Source: Tricholoma matsutake
Lineage: Eukaryota; Basidiomycota; Agaricomycetes; Agaricales; Tricholomataceae
Direction: 5' to 3'
Assembly: GCA_026075535.2 (NCBI GenBank)
Contig: AP026539.1
Location: forward strand, 10,788,001 to 10,852,000
Length of the DNA stretch: 64,000 nt
The notes beneath the pieces are model-generated. The model was not told the DNA's origin and did not search any database. It saw only the letters and a program-made list of their open reading frames with translations. This document shows, piece after piece, positions 47,104 to 57,240 of the stretch. The stretch's first letter is position 1; the number at the start of each line of letters is the position of its first letter. A program made the translations under genes and the position numbers.

Positions 47104-47418
47104 CCTCAGTTCAGAGCATTCCAGCTGCAAATAAATTAATGAAAGAATTGGCTGGCCCTTCCACCACATTCCAAAGCATTGGAACTCTTTCAAAGTATTG
47201 TGAGCCTCAGTTCAGAGTAATGTCAGCATTCCAGCTGCAGATAAATTGATCAAAGAATTAGGTAGCCCTTCCACCACATTCCAAAGCATCGCAACTCTTT
47301 CCAAGTATTGTGAGCCTCAGGTCAGAGTAATGTCAGCATTCCAGCTGCGGATAAATTGATCAAAGAATTGGCTGGCCAGTGCACTACATTCCAAGACACT
47401 GCAATTCCTGCATCCGTT
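47104..47418. repeat. Three imperfect tandem repeats, about 101-110 bp
   Basis: Units start CCTCAGTTCAGAG or CCTCAGGTCAGAG at 47104, 47205 and 47315, and share GCATTCCAGCTGC and ACATTCCAA. Located just upstream of the recombinase fragment. Non-coding. Confidence 0.85.
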
Positions 47419-47517
47419 GTTATGAATAGGTAACCCATTATTTACATCTGTCAAACTTGGAGGGTTCAGCAATTCCCATCTGGTTATATCTGTATCTCCA
47501 CGTTTTCCTGATGCCAG

Positions 47518-48261
47518 ACTCAGTGAACACCTACCTTTCAGGTATCTGCCACCAATTAGAGCCTTACTTCCTTACTTTCCTAATGTAGAGAAATCTGCAA
47601 ATCCCATCTAGTACACCACACTCTAGAAGGTTGCAAACAGCTTCGAGGGACACCAACCATCTGCAAATGAGCTCTCACCATCTCTGACCTCAACACCGTG
47701 TGCATGGCACAACCTCATCATCCTGTCCATAACAACCTTCTATTCTGCTCACAACTCTGCATCGGTTTCTTCACACTCATGAGGCTCGGTGAGCTGACCT
47801 GGCCAGATGACACAGACCTCCGAGACCCTCAGAAGCTGATTCTGAGAGGCTCCATTGTGCTCGAACCAACCTCCTTTCAGTTTTTCTTGCCTGGCCACAA
47901 GGCTGACAGATTTTTCAAAGGAAACACAATCATTCTTTGCTCCAACCCCTTCCCATGTAACCCCTTCACATGGTTCCATGCCTACCTACACTCATGCGAC
48001 ACCATGTTCCCACTGTCATCGCCACTTTGGATCACAGTGGACAGCTCTGTTCCCATGAGAACCTTTTTTGTCAGACATCTATGGCAATTCTTCGACAATG
48101 ATGTTGGAGGACAGTCAATGCATGCAGGTGGCACAACTTCCCTGGCTGAAAATGGTGTCGCTCCACACATATTACAAGGTATTGGATGCTGGGCTTCTAC
48201 TGCCTGGCAGATTTACATTCGCAAACACCTGGTTCTCTTACAGGCAATGCTACATACATAA
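47518..48261 (+). pseudogene. Tyrosine recombinase, catalytic half (second Ngaro/DIRS-like copy)
   Basis: Begins DSVNTYLSGICHQLEPYFPN (about 47518). Frame changes follow up to 47698, then a clean frame to 48261. Catalytic box I is intact: GFFTLMRLGELTWPD (Arg). Box II normally reads H-x-x-R; here it is QSMHAGGTTSLAENGV, with both His and Arg changed. The Tyr nucleophile region is GCWASTAWQIYIRKH. The enzyme would join a circular cDNA to the chromosome. The changed box II and upstream frameshifts imply it is inactive. Confidence 0.8.
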
Positions 48262-48760
48262 CCCAGCACTTCTGAACTCCCCCACTGAGACGTATTTGTA
48301 TCTTTGGTATGCCGTGTTATTCAATTTTCTCTTGTATTTGTATCCTCACTCCTCACATCATCAGGCTCATCTCATCTCACTACTACACTACTTCCCTACC
48401 TTTATTTCCCTACTTCTCACTCTTAATAGGTCTTAGGTGTACCTTGAGGCATTGGTTGAGTTTAAAGCGTGTTTATGCAAGTCCAATGGTGAGCGGTTTG
48501 GTCATGTCGTCGCTATGACAATTTTTCTGCCCATGTGCATGCTCTCTACATACCACCCTATGTTGGGTAACGTTCACGCTGAACCGCTGCACTGCATGTG
48601 ATACGAGTCCCGCTGGACTCTTCTTGCACATGTCATGTGCTCATACCCCTATTCCTAGGAAGAGACGTAGTTCAGAGACATTCCCTGTTTCAGGGTATCT
48701 CTGCAACTCTCTCTCCTGGGTAAGGGTCTTCTTCTATATCATTTCGTCTCTAATCAGAAC

Positions 48761-49866
48761 TAGGGCATGGCATGGGTAACCCTTGGGTATATTCCCTTGT
48801 ACCCTTACCCATACCTGTGAACACTGTACCTGCATGGGTACAGTGTTACCGTGGGTTTCCATGGGTTACCTGTGGTTATTTGGGGGTTTCAAGAAGAATA
48901 CATATTTTAATAGTAAATTAAGTTAATAGAAACCCCCTCGCTCACATTTGGAGCGAGGGAGGGGGTGGTGGACCTATTCTAATAAATCAATTACATTAAA
49001 CTAATATAGAAAACCCCCCCCTCCACATTTCGAGTGAGGGAGGGGGTGGTGGTGCCTGTAGTCAATGAAAACCAAACAAAAAACCCCCCCTCTCACGTTT
49101 GGAGTGAGAGAGGGGGGTGGTGCCTGTAGTTGCTGAGAACAGAATGAGTAACCCCTCTGCTCACATTTGCAGTGAAAGAGGGGGGGGGGTGCTGCCTGTA
49201 GTCGTTGATCCCCGATTCCACCCCATGAGCAGTTGGGTCCTTGGCTCCTCCTCCTGGTCATTGTCGTCATTCCACCCACTATCCACCCCACGAGCAGTTG
49301 CTTGTGAGGCTGGGGCGGGTGGTGTGCCATCATGATGTGGCAGTGTTGGCATGGGGTCATTCTGTGTGAGCTCCTCATTCTGAGGGAATTCCAACCTATG
49401 GAATGAAAGAAACAAAATAGTTAGTTTACAAAAAAAGAAACGAACAAAAAAAAAACTTACCATGGGCCCAAATGACGCAATCACGTTGTTTGGGCCTGGG
49501 TGATGTGGCACTGTTGGGTGTGTGTTGTTAGCTGTCGTCATCCATCGTTATCAGTAGTTTAGAACCTGAAAAAGAAGAAACATAATCAATTAGTTTACAA
49601 AAAAACAAGAAATGAAACACAAAAAAACTTACTATAGGCCCAAACGACGATTTGCGTTGTTTGGGCCATGCTATGGTGGTGGTTGGATCATCATATAGTT
49701 TAGAAATAGACGTGTCGTGAGTATTCAACAAGGTCAGATGATTACTCACCTGACCAAAATCTGGGTACCGGCATACCCACACATACCCATAACACCATGG
49801 AAAAGGGTACGGTGTTGCCTGGGTATGGCAATCCCATACCCATACCCATACCCATGCCATGCCCTA
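48761..49866. mobile_element. Non-autonomous hAT element, family B (1106 bp)
   Basis: Starts TAGGGCATGGCATGGGTA and ends with its exact reverse complement, an 18 bp terminal inverted repeat. Perfect 8 bp target duplications atcagaac (48753-48760 and 49867-49874). Subterminal CCCATACC/GGGTA repeats. The interior has four foldback units (48935-49205). No transposase. Inserted in the retroelement terminal repeat. Confidence 0.95.
48935..49205. repeat. Four imperfect hairpin repeats inside hAT family B
   Basis: Each unit has CCCCCTC.CTCACATTTGGAG or similar followed by GAGGGAGGGGG: C-rich arm, CACATTT loop, G-rich arm. Units begin near 48940, 49013, 49084 and 49151. Three are followed by GGTGCCTGTAGT or close variants. 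Confidence 0.75.
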
Positions 49867-49922
49867 ATCAGAACTCTCTTTTCTAGTGATATCTCTTAGA
49901 TTCACATTGTGTATTCTTTTGT

Positions 49923-50509
49923 TCTCCCTCTGCTCCCACCACTATTTACAGTAGGTGTACCTCAAGGCCACAAATAAAATTAAAATGGACTCTTCAGGCT
50001 GACCCTTTGGGTCGCCAAAGGGCTGTTTTTACCTATTCCACATACTCCCATCCATGAGAAACTGTCCATACCCTCACACATTGGATATTGTTTATGTCCC
50101 ATCTGAAACAGGTCCATGAAAACAGATCATGGGCAAGGGGGTGACAGGACGCGAATTTTATATATATCCACTCCAATCTTTTTTAAGCGGCCTGGCAGAC
50201 CTCCCCCCCTCCCCCCTCCTTCCATATATAGTAATTTCTGCTTACTAATGGTTTTATTTTATTATGTGTTGACTTCATCAACGCTTGGCTGCTTATTGTA
50301 CTATATAACCACTAAGTATATATTAGTAGTTGAGGATCTGTCTTGAATTCAGTCAGGAATGGCAGCTCTGTTTTGATGCATTGCTCCCTTTGCAGCTTGG
50401 ACAGGTCCAATTCCTGGGAGCAAAGGTATAATCCATACATTCGCAGTGGAACTAAAAAAGTTTCAGCAATGAGATACAGCTTGCTTTCAGAAAGTACTTA
50501 CCCATATTG
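49923..50509. other. Unannotated region with C-rich tract
   Basis: Includes the second TAGGTGTACCT motif, a CCCCCCCTCCCCCCTCC tract at about 50202, and AT-rich sequence. No gene supported. Confidence 0.3.
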
Positions 50510-51295
50510 TCTCACAACCAAGAACCTTGCACTTCATCACCAACTTGTCACCACTCTCAATTTCAGCTTCAGTTATCTCTACTCCACATATACAACCCTT
50601 CAAATCCACAGCTTGTGACTTTCAAACACGGCATGATTTCCAAACATCAGAAGTGTCAGGCCCAAGAGAAGCCTCCCAAAGTACTGAAACACCTTGATCA
50701 AGCTCAGGGTCATGTTGAACAGCCATCAGTGGAACTACATCATCTGAGGCAACAGATAGTTCGAAGGGAATATTGGGAGGAGGATTGGTTTGTTCGTAAT
50801 GTGGCAAAGATGGCACAGGTGGAATGCCATTGCTTAGTTCCTTATATAATTCTTCATCGTCATCAGTGGGTGGGTCTGATCTCATCTCTGAATCCAAGTC
50901 ATTATCTGACGACCCTGACTGGTATTCAGGAACATTCAATGAGTCTATGTCAGTGTTACTATAGAGAAAGGGGATAAGTTGAATAAAGTACTAATGCAGA
51001 GATTCTGGCCTACCGTAGGGCTAAACAGGAACTGTGTGTCTCGGAGAGCTTTATGGGCACTTTCTTAGATTTATTTGTCTTCCTGCATTTACGAGTCTTC
51101 ATGCGAGAATCCCATATCTTCTTCAAGCCTTCTTTCTCTGATGTTGACAGCACGATTTGAATGGGAAAATGAGTCAGTGATATCAAATTGTGCCGTGAGT
51201 GAAAGTGTGAGTTGAGATTGTATGACCAGACTGCAGGACTGCCCACTGGACACAAGGGACAGATTCTTGGAACATTGGAACATGGAGATGTGTCA
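50510..51295 (-). pseudogene. C-terminal exons of the large agaricomycete gene
   Basis: Minus strand. At the hAT target the frame reads SHSSDTSPCSNVPRICPLCP, then VGSPAVWSYNLNSHFHSRHN (a C2H2-like arrangement, C..C...H...H) and SLTHFPIQIVLSTSEKEGLK, with a basic tail to about 51010. After an intron, 50940-50625 is acidic (DIDSLNVPEYQSGSSDND). The end is a Cys-rich motif CICGVEITEAEIESGDKLVM followed by CKVLGCET (about 50600-50515), recalling treble-clef or PHD-like clusters. Continuous with the 52640-55510 exons once the hAT is removed. Confidence 0.55.
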
Positions 51296-51303
51296 GAGGA
51301 ATG

Positions 51304-52631
51304 TAGGGATCTGCACGGGTTTGGTGACCCATGCAGGTTGATGGGTACGGGTCACAGCTAGGGTACCCATGGACCCACGCCCAACCCACTGCCATAGGTG
51401 CAGCAGGATGTTGCTGCAGTAGAATATATTTACAAATCACATCACCACATTGATTGTGGGATGTGGCCATACATTTACAAGTTGATTATTATACTATCAT
51501 CTATCTACAGTAAGTACCACAAAGGGGGCAGAGCCCCAGGTGAGAGGTGACGAAGGAGTATACCACTTATATATGTTCACTTTGTTGTGACATGTTTGTG
51601 TATGTAAACGAGACGCGTTGACATGTCACGGTATTGATGCATCGAACCTACCACTGCACTACCACAACCACAACCACCACCCTCCTCCTTAGCCTCTACA
51701 ACAACATCATTTTTTTCTTCTATTCTTTTTTGTTTTATCTACTAATGATCAGATTTTTTATTCAGGATATTAAACTACATTCATAGAGATACCCACTGCT
51801 GCGAGCAACTGCTCACAGGGTGGGAATGGGTGCCACTTCAAAATGGCAAGACAATGGCAACACCGCCACCATGCCAAACGGAATGACAATGGAACGACGG
51901 GCCCGTGGGAGATGACTGAGGGGGAAACAATGAGGAGGAGGCAAAGCAAGGGAAAAAAAGGCCCAAGGGTAAGTTTTTCTTTACTCCTGTTTCATTATTT
52001 TGATTCTACCGCTAACAATATTTTTTTGGTACTAACTAGGATACTACAACAACAATGATGACAGGACAATGAAGCCAACCAGCACCTGCCACCACCATTG
52101 CGAGCCCCTGCTTGCAAGGTGGATCACAGGTGCTCAACGACATGGGGAGAGGACAGGGGACATGCGTCTCCTGGACAGTTTCTTTTTTTCTTTTTCTTTT
52201 TCTTTTTCTTTCTTTGTTTCTCTGGGCCACGATTCACCCCACGCCTATGAGCACCTGCTCATAGGGTGGTTTGATAATTGTAGTTAAGTATATAATTAAA
52301 TATATGTATTTTTGTTACCTAGACCCCTGACAAAACCCGTACCCGCTGTGACCTGTAGCTCACGACCTGTGGGTTGTGGGTACAGGTAGACATGGGTATG
52401 GGTACGGGTATGGGTAGACGCGGGTACGGGTATGGGTAGACACGGGTACGGGTATGGGTAGACACGGGTACGGGTATGGGTAGACACGGGTACAGGTATG
52501 GGTAGACACGGGTACGGGTATGGGTAGACACGGGTACGGGTATGGGTAGACACGGGTACGGGTATGGGTAGACACGGGTACAGGTATGGGTATGCTCAAA
52601 AGTACCTGTGGGTTACCCATGCCATTGCCTA
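51304..52631. mobile_element. Non-autonomous hAT element, family B (1328 bp)
   Basis: Starts TAGGGATCTGCACGGGT and ends ACCCATGCCATTGCCTA (terminal repeat imperfect), with perfect 8 bp target duplications gaggaatg (51296-51303 and 52632-52639). The interior has GAGCAACTGCTCACAGGGTGG and GAGCACCTGCTCATAGGGTGG foldbacks, a (TTTTTC)n tract near 52180-52216 and a 22 bp minisatellite near the right end. No transposase. Inserted in an exon; excision restores TASHSSDTSPCSN. Confidence 0.92.
52386..52589. repeat. 22 bp minisatellite, about nine units, with four-unit periodicity
   Basis: Unit TAGACACGGGTACGGGTATG plus GG. Every fourth unit (two in total) carries ACAGG instead of ACGGG, giving an 88 bp higher-order pattern repeated twice. 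Lies just inside the right end of the hAT element. Confidence 0.9.
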
Positions 52632-52639
52632 GAGGAATG

Positions 52640-55510
52640 TGATGCAGTTGCATAATTGAAACGGCCAGCTAAGTTGACACAAGTAGACCGTTTGATATCA
52701 ACAACACTTCTGGCAGTAGTGCCATGGCCTTTCTTAACAAAAAAACAAAAAAAAAAAAAATAGAACACATAGGTGATGGATGCAGGCAAAGACCGCAGAG
52801 CTCACAGGAATGATTAAGAGTAGTATCAAAGAGAATATGGGTGGCCATGTGTTCCAGCACCCGTTGGGGGGTAGATTTGTCGAGTTGAGTCTGTGCACCG
52901 CAGATCGAGCATGCTGAGCTTGCATCGTCATCCATAGGTTGGCATGTGGATCAGTTGCTTTCACAAATGAAACACACCTTGCCTAGTTGAATGATCAGCG
53001 CATAGAGTCATTTGATAGCAAACAAGACAAACCAAAATACTGATATGGGAAGTACTCAGAATGCTTAACACTAGGAAGGTTGCAAAGATCCTGTGGTAAC
53101 AATTCCTGGTGTAGACTCGCAGCCATTGTCAGCAGAAAAGAGCTCTCAAAGAGAAAAGTCAGATTTCCAGGAGTTCAAACAGAAATGGCTGGATTCACTG
53201 GATGCAACAACCAACCTGCCACACCTTCACATGTCATGTCCATCCCAAGAGACCAACACCAATCATATTGTTCCTCAGGATCATCAATGACAGTTGCTGG
53301 GACCAGATGAAGTACTTGGAAGTCAACTTTAGCGCTACTGTCCACAAGAAAATGAAGGGCGAGTTCATGTAAATCACACTCAGATGCAAAGGAAAGCCAG
53401 TTAACCTGAGCAATGGCAAGAAAGATTTGGTTCTTGCAACATACAAGAACTGCAATAGGATTGCCAATGCGGAGGCAGGGACCTCCAAGTGTGCTGTCAA
53501 AGGAAATGATATTGGAATCAGATGAAGATGTAGCACCAAAACATGGCATATTCCGGACGCATTTCAAGCGATCTGTTGATGCGTGATTAGAGTGATACAT
53601 CATTCGAAGGCATAATGCTTTTGGTTTAGTTGTTGCCTGCCCATTGATTGTGACATGTGCGGTAACAGGACCTTGCAGATGTTCTTCGGCAATTGCATCT
53701 TCAACGTCACCCTTGGGTGTGTGGCATGTGGAGGTTGCCCCAGTTGTCATAATGGATTGAGGTGGGTTTAGCATGGGATCTGATGTGTCGTACTCCTTTT
53801 CCAGTTCTGAGCAATCGTAATCATCATCAGCATCATGCTGGTTGACGAGTAGGTTTCCGAGAGGCTATAACATATCAAACCCCATCTCCTGTAATTGGTT
53901 TGGAGAATTCTCAGCTTCTGGGATAAGCTCGACCACCTTTCGATAACCTAGGAGCCAGCATGTATGAAGATTGATAAATACTACTTCAACAGAACCACAC
54001 CATGATGCAGGGTTGATGTGATCGACCTTAGCACTGATATTGCCAGAATCCTTTGTGATGACTGGTAATTGAAGTCGTTAAGGGCCACAGTCCCATTCAG
54101 GATGTATAGCTAGGATGATTGCAACCTCTGTTAAGCCAGATCCCTGGGTACCAATTTGGACAACATCAACATTGGCATCAGTACCAACTGTTGTGCGAAG
54201 TAGTCCAAAAAATGCCTCAAGATGATCAGTGCCAAGCAGAATTATGTAGAATTTTCCTCCAGGATTGTCAATCTTCATTTTTGCGATGCAGTAATAGACC
54301 ATTCTTGATCATTATCATAATGTTGATGTAGGATTGGTTGGGCATGAATTGTGTTTGGGCAGAGTTATTGATGTAGAGATGGCAGCCTATATGAGCAGCT
54401 GTGCTCAAGTACATCAGTTGCTTGTCAAGGTTAAAGTCAACACAGATGTATGGCATTATGAGATGATGTGCAAATTTGCCATAGATTCGAAGTGCATTGT
54501 GGGCCCATGAAAAAGTAGGAGTCGCATCAACTGGAGGAGGTGGAAGTGACCATATTTCTTTCAGGAGTGAGTATCCTAACACAACATCCTGTTTGTCGTT
54601 TGGGTTCAATAAGGACTTGAGGCGAAAGGAGGGAACACCGTTGGACTGTAGTTGAGTCCAAAGAATTGCTGGAGTGACACAAAATCCCTGTATTTCAAAC
54701 CCTTTATTCCTCATCATTATGTTTCATTGGCATTTGAAGACATGTTTAAAATCCTTGTCAGCAGTGATATCGTCGTCGCCGACAAGATGATTAATCAGTT
54801 CGAGCTTATGAAGCAGTGGATAGATGGGGGATTGCAAACTTAGTGTCTGTTTCATTGTCAATATGACCAAGGCATCACTGCACTTAGACTCGCCATCAGA
54901 AGCAATGCTAACTGTTCTGTAGGTAGTGAAACACTGCTTGTTTTTCATATTTTCTGCTGCTGTAAGGGCTGTTTGTATGAGTTTTGTGTGTTCCGGTCCC
55001 ATCTCCTTTTTGCAGGTGCCTGAAATGAGGATTGGGCAGACACTATATTCTCAAGGATTCTCTGACAAAGAACCTAGTGCACCAACAGTAGCCTGAATTG
55101 CTATTTCAGTAAATAGAGATATGTTGGTGAATCGCAAACTTTACCTCAGATGCCAAGTGGATCTCACCCCTATCAAGTGCATCACAGAATATATCCAGGT
55201 CCTTTTCACCAACAAATTCCAACGAAATGCCACCATTATGCTCTTAACACAATCCCATGAATTTATTTGACTTCTCACACCATCTAGCTCTCCTCTCTGC
55301 TGCAATCTCATCCAACATCAAAACTTGATGAATGATTCTACAGGCACAAGTATCAGCCTCAAGTCTGCTGAGCTCATCTTCACCTAAACCAAGGGCTTCA
55401 ATACATGATAGGATGTTCGACTCAACTTCTGGAATGGTGGTTTGTGAAGGAGAAACAACCAATGGTCGGATGATGGTATGTTGTCTTGCTGTTCTCGGGC
55501 TTGGCAGGGA
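52640..55510 (-). pseudogene. Central exons of the large uncharacterised agaricomycete gene
   Basis: Minus strand, several exons: SLPSPRTARQHTIIRPLVV and HQVLMLDEIAAERRARWCEK (55510-55244); TAAENMKNKQCFTTYRTVS, SIASDGESKCSDALVILTMK and INHLVGDDDITADKDFKHVF (55002-54724); LLNPNDKQDVVLGYSLLKEI, LIMPYICVDFNLDKQLMYLS (54660-54270); IILLGTDHLEAFFGLLRT (about 54250); GMDMTCEGVAGWLLHPVNPA (53260-53175); and a Cys/His cluster CSICGAQTQLDKSTPQRVLE with HATHILFD-like sequence and CELCGLC (52935-52780). This matches an abundant multi-copy mushroom protein family of unknown function, often near transposons. Interrupted on both sides by transposons. Confidence 0.6.
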
Positions 55511-55515
55511 CATAG

Positions 55516-55949
55516 TGTAAGGGGACTAGGGGGACTAGGGGGGTGCCCTGTGTGTTTCTCCTATTTTTTACATTTGTTCTATATTTTTCCTCACTTCATT
55601 TCCTTCTATTCTTCATTTTCTATGATTTTTCCGGATTTTATTACTAATTTCCCTTTCTATCATGTTTGTGCATGTTGACAGTTTTATATTTAGAGGCAGA
55701 GCATCCCTTCCAACATCTACCCCTTGGTATGATGTCATTTGGCGGCCTTGATCTGCCTATCTCCACCTTTTCTATTTTTAGGTTATTATTTGATTTTTGT
55801 CGTCTTCACATATACTGGGCATCGGCAAAGGGATCCTTAGAGTTTTCTCTTCGGATTTCCCTTTGCTAGGTGCATCCCCAATCCCTGTAATATGTAGTAT
55901 AATTTTAACTTCAGATTTCCCTTTGCTAGAGGCTGAGGTTGCCCTTATA
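55516..55949 (+). repeat. 5' LTR of gypsy family 2
   Basis: TGTAAGGGGACTAGGGGG to GTTGCCCTTATA; ends in TA rather than the usual CA. CATATAC at 55809-55815 and predicted transcript start AGAGTTTTCT at 55839, about 28 nt downstream. Confidence 0.9.
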
Positions 55950-55951
55950 GT

Positions 55952-55961
55952 AGAAAACTCT
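55952..55961 (+). promoter_or_regulatory. Self-complementary primer binding site, gypsy family 2
   Basis: AGAAAACTCT, two bases after the 5' LTR, is the exact reverse complement of AGAGTTTTCT (55839-55848) in R of the LTR. Same spacing and logic as in family 1, with unrelated sequence. Confidence 0.7.
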
Positions 55962-57240
55962 CCCCTAAGGCCCGAAATTGCAAACGCACTGCCCAAGATA
56001 GGCAGGTACGGAGTGGATGATGCTTCCCAAAGCTCCACAGACTCCCTACACACCATTCCAGACAGTCTCGCCTTTACTGCGCTGCCATTTTCACCAAACG
56101 TGCCCCCTAGCAACATGGATGCATCAGAGCGCCTCGACAGGCTTGAAAGCAATGTTTCCAGAATATGTGCGCAAATTGATTTGCTTAAATCTACAATCGA
56201 AAACTTTGTCAGGACCCTCCAGACTAACCCTATGACCAATATTCCCCCCATTGCGACTCCAAGCGCACCCAACAACAACGTACTGCCAAATGTGCCCACT
56301 AAAGAGCGCGCCCAGATCAAACTGTCTCCCCCCGCTGAATTTAATGGTGTATGTGCACAGGGACATGCATTCCTTAATTCCTGTGAGTTATACATCAGTC
56401 TCCAGTCACATCAATTCATCGATGAGGCTGCAAAAATTTATTGGGCCTTCACATACATGAAATCTGAACGCGCCTATCTCTATGTGGACCATATTCTGTG
56501 TCAAACTAAAGAACTCAGTTCTTGACCTTTCTCCACTTGGGGTGACTTTTGAGCTGAGTTTGTACGCCACTTTTGTCCCCCCAATGAGTGCCACCGAGCA
56601 GTGACACAACTCAAGTCATCCCTCGCATTTGTACCACCAGGTGTGTCAATCCGTGGATGATTATATCAATGAGTTTAAGGATTTGGTGGACATGGCAGGA
56701 TATGGGAGTGGGCTACTGGTGGTGGTGAAGTTCCAACGGGGCCTCAATTGAGAAATTCAGGACCAGATTGCACAGATGTTGGAAGGGTGCCCAGCGGATG
56801 ATGATATCTATGCTTGGTATGAAGCTGCTTCACTCTGTGACGAGAACTCACTCACAAATGCGGTGTTTAACGCTGCATTCCATGCTCCAACTACCACTCA
56901 TGCACCCTACACCTTCAATCGAACCCTTCCCTGCCTTAACCCCATTCCTGTTTGTCAGACTCCCACACCAGCCATCAATGTCCCAGTACCAATGGATGTT
57001 GATGCAGCCCGCAGCCGTGCACGTAGGTTGGATCTTTGCTACCACTGTGGGGAAACTGGGCACAGGGCTGGAGCATGTCCCCATCATCAGGATATCTGCA
57101 TGCTCACCCCTGAGGGGAAAGATGAACTCCTCCAAGACTTGTTGGTGCTTGTAGATGTTGAGGAAGTGAAGGATCAGGTTGCAGAGGAGATCAAGTCAGA
57201 AGTTGTAGAGGAGCAGGATTTTTCTATTTGCAGCGAGTGA
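55962..57240 (+). pseudogene. gag: Gag of gypsy family 2, with stops and a frameshift
   Basis: A Met in the main frame is at 56115 (MDASERLDRLESNVSRICAQ, a short coiled coil). The capsid-like region continues through LSPPAEFNGVCAQGHAFLNS and IYWAFTYMKSERAYLYVDHI. Stops at about 56523 and 56558 and a frame change near 56640 interrupt it, then DYINEFKDLVDMAG and a TGA in GLN-stop-EIQDQIA (56749). The C-terminal block (56776-57240) has the CCHC knuckle CYHCGETGHRAGAC (about 57040), then an acidic tail. Domain order is standard for the family. Confidence 0.8.

Larger units (their letters stand above)
48447..49922 (+). repeat. 3' terminal repeat of the second Ngaro/DIRS-like copy, split by a hAT element
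   Basis: 48447-48760 plus 49867-49922 matches 7268-7612 in the same sense. TAGGTGTACCT occurs just before it (about 48433) and again just after it (about 49952), as expected if B1-A2-B2 split direct repeats of a Ngaro-type element are present. Confidence 0.65.

Noticed and set aside
52386..52589. Interstitial telomeric repeat
   Set aside because: The unit is 22 bp and lacks the TTAGGG core; it lies inside a hAT element with exact ends.
52296..52653. Minus ORFs encoding PYPYPCLPIPVPVSTH repeats
   Set aside because: These are translations of the 22 bp minisatellite; they appear in more than one frame and have no other protein features.
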